This document shows positions 6,007 to 9,517 of a DNA stretch of 9,517 nt, piece by piece; the stretch's first letter is position 1, and each line of letters opens with the position of its first letter. The notes under the pieces were generated by a model. That model made no database searches. It was not told where the DNA came from and worked only from the letters and a program-made list of their open reading frames with translations. Made by a program: the position numbers and the translations under genes. Source of the stretch: an uncultured Bacilli bacterium (GTDB lineage: Bacteria > Bacillota_I > Bacilli_A > RF39 > UBA660); the NCBI GenBank assembly GCA_944373065.1, contig CALWAJ010000049.1, positions 1 through 9,517 of the forward strand. Reading direction: 5' to 3'.

Positions 6007-6949
6007 ATAACATATTTTTCTTTTTCAAAATCAAAGCTACTATTAATGACAATAATAAAGATAATAATAGTAATAAAACAAAAGCATATGGATTATCAGC
6101 AAATTTACCAAAAGTAACATTCATTCCCATAAAAGATGCTACCATTGTAGGAATAGAAAATACAATTGTAATTCCTGCTAAAAATTTCATAATCGTATTA
6201 AGATTATTAGAAATAATAGTTGCAACAGTATCAGTAGTACTAGATAAAATACCTCTATACAAATCACTCATCTCTATAGCTTGATTATTTTCAATAATAG
6301 CATCCTCAAGTAAATCTTCATCCTCTTCATAAAGTTCTATAACATTTCCTTTAAGTATTTTATCAAGTACTACTCCATTAGATTTTAAAGCTGTAATTAT
6401 ATAAGTTAAACTATTTTCAAGAGCAAGTAAATTAAGTAACTCTTCATTTTTAGTAGCATTTAAAATCTTTGCCTCTGCAATCTCTATTCTGCTATCAATC
6501 TCTCTTAAAGTTTTAAGATATAAAAGAGCAAGTTTATAAATCATTTGAATAATAAACCTACTTTTCTTATAAGTAAAAAATTCTTTAACTCTTCCTTTAG
6601 CAAAATCATCAATAATACTATAACGTTGCAAAGATACAGTAACAATATAATCATTTCTAACTACAAGGATACCTAAAGGAAGTGTTGTAATTGCTTTAAT
6701 ACCATTCTTAGTCTCATAAACAGGTACATCTAAAAGTAGCATCTTAACACCATCTTCTTCATCAATACGTGGCTTTTCATCATCATCGATAATACTCATA
6801 ATAAAATTCTTTTTAATTCCAAGAGCATTAACAACATCATCAATCTCTGTCTCACTAGGACTAACCAAATTAATCCAACTACCAATTTCATATGAAGTAA
6901 TTTTACTAAATTCACCACTTGTAATGTCAGTATTATATATTTTTAACAC
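6005..6949 (-). CDS. corA: CorA-family divalent cation (Mg2+/Co2+) transporter
   Basis: This is a predicted pentameric inner-membrane channel for Mg2+ (or another divalent cation). It has a large cytoplasmic N-terminal domain (about 1-250), the long helix expected before the pore, and two C-terminal membrane segments (about 255-274 and 288-308). The signature GMN lies at the end of the first, in the form FMGMNV, and a basic KKK tail follows the second. The usual preceding Tyr (YGMN) is Met here, as in a number of family members. The start is the GTG at 6949: an upstream in-frame GTG at 6958 lies inside the SD-like AAAGGTAGTGAT (6965-6954) and so cannot be the start. The product is then 314 residues beginning MLKIYNTD, like other family members. 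It follows fhs by 27 bases with no terminator, so the two are probably co-transcribed. Metal choice (Mg, Co, or Zn efflux as in ZntB) is not settled by sequence. Confidence 0.93.
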   Translation of the reverse strand: MLKIYNTDITSGEFSKITSYEIGSWINLVSPSETEIDDVVNALGIKKNFIMSIIDDDEKPRIDEEDGVKMLLLDVPVYETKNGIKAITTLPLGILVVRNDYIVTVSLQRYSIIDDFAKGRVKEFFTYKKSRFIIQMIYKLALLYLKTLREIDSRIEIAEAKILNATKNEELLNLLALENSLTYIITALKSNGVVLDKILKGNVIELYEEDEDLLEDAIIENNQAIEMSDLYRGILSSTTDTVATIISNNLNTIMKFLAGITIVFSIPTMVASFMGMNVTFGKFADNPYAFVLLLLLSLLLSLIVALILKKKNML

Positions 6950-6953
6950 ACAA

Positions 6954-6965
6954 ATCACTACCTTT
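6954..6965 (-). promoter_or_regulatory. SD of corA that decides its start
   Basis: On the minus strand, AAAGGTAGTGAT matches the full-length SD consensus AAAGGAGGTGAT at 10 of 12 positions. The GTG inside it (6958-6956) would be hidden by the ribosome, leaving the GTG at 6949-6947, four bases further on, as the start. Confidence 0.7.
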
Positions 6966-6976
6966 CATTTTTATTA

Positions 6977-8572
6977 TCAAAACAATCCCTTTATCTTTCC
7001 ATCTATTAAATCTATATTTTCATAATTAGGCTTCTTAGGAAGTCCTGGCATTGTATAAATCTTACCACATAATACTGTAATAAATCCTGCTCCTCCATTT
7101 ATAACTAAGTCTCTAACATGTAACACATTATCTTTAGGATAACCTAACAATTTAGGATTATCACTTATCGAATACTGTGTTTTCGCTACACAAATTGGAA
7201 GATAAGACAAGCCTAAATTATCTATAAGTTTTAACTTTTCTAAAGCTTCATCACTATATTCTACATACTTAGAATTATATACTGCTAAGTTAAGTTTACT
7301 AATCTTATCTCTTATACTCATACTATCATTAACAAGAGGATTAAAGTTAGTTTCTTTATCACAAGTCTTAATAACAGTATTAGCAAGAACAACTGCCCCT
7401 TCTCCTCCTTTATTATAAGCATCACTTACATCACAAGGATACCCCAACTTAGTAACATAATTTTTAATATATTCAATATCATCATCACTATCATCACTAA
7501 ATTTATTAATACAAACAACTATAGGTACTCTGTATTCTTTTAAATGATTAAGATGAGCATCTATATTACAAATACCTTTTTCTAATGTTCCTTCTCCATT
7601 ATATTTTAAAGCCCTAGTAGTAACAACCAAAACAATTGTAGATGGTGTAATATTAGCATTTGGACATACTATATCAAGAAATTTTTCAGCTCCTAAATCA
7701 CTACCAAATCCTGCTTCTGTAATAACATAATCAGCAAGACTCTTAGCAAGATTAAGAGAAGTAATACTACTACATCCATGAGCAATATTTGCAAAAGGTC
7801 CACCATGAACAATAGCAGGAGTACCTTCTAATGTTTGAACTAAATTAGGTTTAAAAGCTTTCACTAAAAGAACTGTTAATGCTCCTTCTAATTTTAAATC
7901 TCTAACATATATAGGTTCATCCTTACTATTAAAGCCAATAATTATATTAGAAAGTTTTAACTTCAAATCATTAATATCCTTCGCTAAACAAAATAAAGCC
8001 ATTACTTCTGAAGCAGAAGTAATATTAAAATGCTCTACATATTCCTTACCTTTTACCTCTAATTTAACATCTCTTAATGACCTATCATTTACATCTAAAC
8101 ATCTATTAAAAGTAACTGTTTTAATATCTAAATTATTTCCTTGTTCTATATGATTGTAAATAGCTGCTGATATCAAGTTATTCGCAGATGTTATAGCATG
8201 AAAATCTCCTGTAAAATGCAAATTAATCTCATCCATTGGAACAATCTGACTATATCCTCCCCCAGCAGCACCTCCTTTAACACCAAAAACAGGTCCTAAA
8301 GAAGGCTCTCTTAAAGCAAGACACACTGATTTATTAAGTTTATTAAAAGCATCAGCAAGTCCAATACTAACAGTAGTTTTCCCTTCCCCATATGGAGTAG
8401 GATTAATAGCAGTTACCAAAATAACTTTACCCTTTTTTTCTCCACAACTTTTAATAATCTTCGCTTTATTTCTTCCATAAAATTCAATATCATTTAAAGA
8501 TAAATTTAATTTTTTAGCAATATCACCAATATCTTCAATTTCAACACTATTAGCAATCTCTAAATCAGTCAT
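6977..8572 (-). CDS. fhs: Formate-tetrahydrofolate ligase (10-formyl-THF synthetase)
   Basis: This enzyme joins formate to tetrahydrofolate with ATP, giving 10-formyl-THF for purine and formyl-Met-tRNA synthesis; some anaerobes run it for acetogenesis or in reverse. In the 531-residue product the nucleotide loop TPYGEGKTT is at 59-67, followed by REPSLGP (88-94), KGGAAGGGYSQ (99-109), DEINLHFTGDFHAI, EAGFGSDLGAEKF and, near the end, GGAGFITVLCGKIYTMPGLP. All are hallmark stretches of the family in order. The open frame extends to 8620, but GGAGGTG (8585-8579) points to the ATG at 8572, removing 16 unlikely residues. The product is some 25 residues shorter than the common length of about 556, with no hallmark motif lost. 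It is the first gene of the fhs-corA unit. Its promoter lies at 8608-8603, and its leader is too short to hold a riboswitch. Confidence 0.97.
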   Translation of the reverse strand: MTDLEIANSVEIEDIGDIAKKLNLSLNDIEFYGRNKAKIIKSCGEKKGKVILVTAINPTPYGEGKTTVSIGLADAFNKLNKSVCLALREPSLGPVFGVKGGAAGGGYSQIVPMDEINLHFTGDFHAITSANNLISAAIYNHIEQGNNLDIKTVTFNRCLDVNDRSLRDVKLEVKGKEYVEHFNITSASEVMALFCLAKDINDLKLKLSNIIIGFNSKDEPIYVRDLKLEGALTVLLVKAFKPNLVQTLEGTPAIVHGGPFANIAHGCSSITSLNLAKSLADYVITEAGFGSDLGAEKFLDIVCPNANITPSTIVLVVTTRALKYNGEGTLEKGICNIDAHLNHLKEYRVPIVVCINKFSDDSDDDIEYIKNYVTKLGYPCDVSDAYNKGGEGAVVLANTVIKTCDKETNFNPLVNDSMSIRDKISKLNLAVYNSKYVEYSDEALEKLKLIDNLGLSYLPICVAKTQYSISDNPKLLGYPKDNVLHVRDLVINGGAGFITVLCGKIYTMPGLPKKPNYENIDLIDGKIKGLF

Positions 8573-8578
8573 ATAAAG

Positions 8579-8585
8579 CACCTCC
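8579..8585 (-). promoter_or_regulatory. SD of fhs that decides its start
   Basis: GGAGGTG on the minus strand lies 6 bases before the ATG at 8572-8570. It rules out the longer open frame that begins at 8620, because that start would sit upstream of the promoter's -10 box. Confidence 0.8.
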
Positions 8586-8602
8586 GTCCAATTTCCAACT
8601 CT

Positions 8603-8608
8603 ATTATA
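8603..8608 (-). promoter_or_regulatory. -10 box of the fhs-corA promoter
   Basis: A perfect TATAAT lies on the minus strand with the predicted start site near 8596, giving a leader of about 24 bases. No good -35 is seen at the right distance: the bases 17 upstream, TAGTTT, fall in the terminator of the preceding gene. The promoter may be weak or activator-assisted. Confidence 0.55.
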
Positions 8609-8621
8609 TGCTAAAATCAAA

Positions 8622-8648
8622 GAAAAAACTAGCCTAAATTAGACTAGT
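8622..8648 (-). terminator. Rho-independent terminator of the rightmost gene
   Basis: On the minus strand ACTAGTCTA (8648-8640) pairs with TAGGCTAGT (8636-8628) around a 3-nt loop, with one T-G wobble, and is followed by a T-run (8628-8623). The gene's own TAG stop (8646-8644) is inside the stem. The T-run merges into the fhs promoter region, so the spacing is extremely compact. Confidence 0.85.
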
Positions 8649-9432
8649 GATTTTTATTAGTATATTGTTTTACTAAAATCTTATCCAAATTACTTTTAAA
8701 ATCATCTTTACGATTTTCTAATTCATATATATATTCTTCCAAATCTAAAATATCTTTATCTATCATTCTATTAAATATTTGTGTCTTTGATTTATTAATA
8801 GACTCTAACTTTTCAAAAACTTCTTTCAAAGCATAACTAACATATGCTCTTTCTAAATCAATACATGAATCTTTACTAAAAGTACTATCATCTAAAATAA
8901 TACCTGCTGATTTACCGCCAATAACATCATCATTATATACTAAAGGCCTATCAAAAGACCAAACAGAGTTTTTAATTTTGGGTATCGCTTTACTTGCAAA
9001 ACTACCATATTTACTTTCAAGACAACAATTAGAAACTTCTAATTCTTTAGTAATAATTAAATTACTGTGTGATATATTTCCGTTAAAATTATCTAACTCT
9101 AATTTATCACTTCTAACTTCTAAAAGATTTATATCAACTTTAGAATCAAAAATTTTCGTATTTTTACTAAAATTATGAACACTTTTAAATTTACATAGAT
9201 TACCAGTTATCTCTGTATTTTCTGCATTTTTTACATATAAATATGAATTTTTATAAGAAAGTTCACATAATTCCTCAGAATTAACAGTCTTTATCACTGT
9301 TTCTCTATTTTCATCACCATTATCAAATATTAAAGTTATATCTTTAGATAGAACTCTAACTCTAGATAAATTATCACTCGTTCCCTTAACAGATACACTG
9401 CTACCTAAAGAAGCATCAACAAAACAATCCAT
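8644..9432 (-). CDS. Unrecognised protein: beta-rich N-terminal part and helical C-terminal part, possibly 5'-truncated
   Basis: I do not recognise the family. From the ATG at 9432 the product has 262 residues. The first ~190 are made of short alternating polar/hydrophobic strands (SSVSVKG, RVRVLS, ITLIFDNGD, LYVKNAENTEITGN, LELDNFNGNISHSNLIITKELEVSNC) in a rhythm that suggests a beta-solenoid. Residues about 195-258 are charged and helical and may form a coiled coil. There is no signal peptide, membrane segment or enzyme motif. Open frame continues upstream to a TTG at 9462 and on to a stop at 9489-9487, but that stretch runs through the GC-rich hairpin. No SD is visible before 9432 or 9462. 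The gene may therefore have lost its original 5' end to an inserted element, or be expressed poorly. A terminator lies at its end. Coding bias resembles its neighbours. Confidence 0.6.
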   Translation of the reverse strand: MDCFVDASLGSSVSVKGTSDNLSRVRVLSKDITLIFDNGDENRETVIKTVNSEELCELSYKNSYLYVKNAENTEITGNLCKFKSVHNFSKNTKIFDSKVDINLLEVRSDKLELDNFNGNISHSNLIITKELEVSNCCLESKYGSFASKAIPKIKNSVWSFDRPLVYNDDVIGGKSAGIILDDSTFSKDSCIDLERAYVSYALKEVFEKLESINKSKTQIFNRMIDKDILDLEEYIYELENRKDDFKSNLDKILVKQYTNKNH

Positions 9433-9451
9433 ATCACAGTAAATGAATACT

Positions 9452-9471
9452 CCCCGCAGCAAGCTACGGGG
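9452..9471 (-). repeat. GC-rich near-perfect hairpin, possible end of a mobile or repetitive element
   Basis: On the minus strand CCCCGTAGC and GCTGCGGGG (around a central TT) pair along all nine positions with a single T-G wobble. Flanking ATA and TAT (9474-9472 and 9449-9447) could extend the stem past a 2-base bulge. The 20 bases hold 14 G/C in a region otherwise about 25-30% G/C. No T-run follows, so it is not an ordinary terminator. Subterminal hairpins of this kind are known at ends of IS200/IS605-type elements and in REP-like repeats. No transposase is visible in the 46 bases left to the window edge, so the assignment is inference. Confidence 0.5.
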
Positions 9472-9517
9472 TATCTTCCCAAAGCGATGTTATTTTTGCT
9501 GTTGAAATTTCAAATAT

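Noticed and set aside
6950..6976. Magnesium (M-box) riboswitch before corA
   Set aside because: Only 27 bases separate corA from fhs, and no structured element is visible there.
8573..8620. Longer N-terminus of formate-tetrahydrofolate ligase from 8620
   Set aside because: The extra 16 residues lie across the -10 box and the SD; GGAGGTG clearly serves the ATG at 8572.
8573..8640. Tetrahydrofolate riboswitch upstream of fhs
   Set aside because: The predicted leader is only about 24 bases and the region is filled by a terminator and a promoter, leaving no room for an aptamer.
8978..9178. Plus-strand frame inside the unknown rightmost gene
   Set aside because: It has no SD or promoter and is a mirror of Leu/Ser-rich coding on the other strand; the minus frame is longer and ends at a terminator.
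9433..9462. TTG at 9462 as the start of the rightmost gene
   Set aside because: It lies in the middle of the GC-rich hairpin, lacks an SD, and codes through the putative element; the ATG at 9432 is more likely, though it too lacks an SD.
9485..9513. Promoter for the rightmost gene on the minus strand (TTGAAA at 9513-9508, TAACAT at 9492-9487)
   Set aside because: The spacing is only 15 bases and the -10 match is poor; the TTGAAA is part of a 12-base palindrome common in AT-rich DNA.
1..9517. CRISPR array, tRNA or rRNA gene, or defence/toxin module
   Set aside because: No regularly spaced repeats, cloverleaf, rRNA-like stretch or recognisable toxin/nuclease gene was seen on either strand.

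Overview
The window is AT-rich (by eye about 70% or more A+T) with A/T-ending codons, strong Shine-Dalgarno (SD) sequences and Gram-positive style hairpin-plus-T terminators. UGA is used as a stop and Trp is UGG, so the code is the standard bacterial one. Together with a VanY-type carboxypeptidase, a YtqA-type radical SAM enzyme, formate-tetrahydrofolate ligase and a GdpP-like DHH protein, this suggests a low-GC Bacillota genome. An uncultured gut Bacilli lineage (RF39 or Erysipelotrichales-like) is a guess from general character, not shown by any marker gene.

Layout. The left edge (1-141) holds a possible 5' end of a leftward gene, preceded by a 10-codon mini-ORF and alternative hairpins. 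A membrane-anchored D,D-carboxypeptidase gene runs leftward (142-1275). A divergent promoter region with a perfect 13-bp inverted repeat (1308-1344) separates it from a tightly packed rightward operon (1381-5176): patatin-like lipase, YtqA/MnmL-type radical SAM protein, a 24-codon mini-ORF joined by 4-base overlaps on both sides, a stand-alone DHH/DHHA1 phosphoesterase and a lipoprotein. The operon ends at a terminator (5184-5213). A clear sigma-A-type promoter then drives a secreted or anchored protein with two tandem Ig-like domains (5270-5983). A bidirectional terminator (5984-6006) is shared with a leftward pair, fhs (6977-8572) then corA (6005-6949). At the right end is an unrecognised leftward gene (8644-9432). 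Its 5' end abuts a GC-rich near-perfect hairpin (9452-9471) that looks foreign and may be the end of a mobile or repetitive element.

How the genes work together. The left part concerns the cell envelope (carboxypeptidase, lipase, lipoprotein, Ig-like surface protein) and nucleotide/RNA metabolism (radical SAM tRNA-modification candidate, DHH phosphoesterase). fhs feeds one-carbon units into the folate pool and corA supplies divalent cations; their 27-base spacing suggests co-transcription rather than a shared pathway.

No complete new system such as a defence island or CRISPR array is visible. The items most worth checking are the coupled mini-ORF at 3436-3510 (possibly the stump of a NUDIX gene), the symmetric divergent promoter, the hairpin at 9452-9471 with its unknown downstream gene, and the leader-like structure at 35-93.
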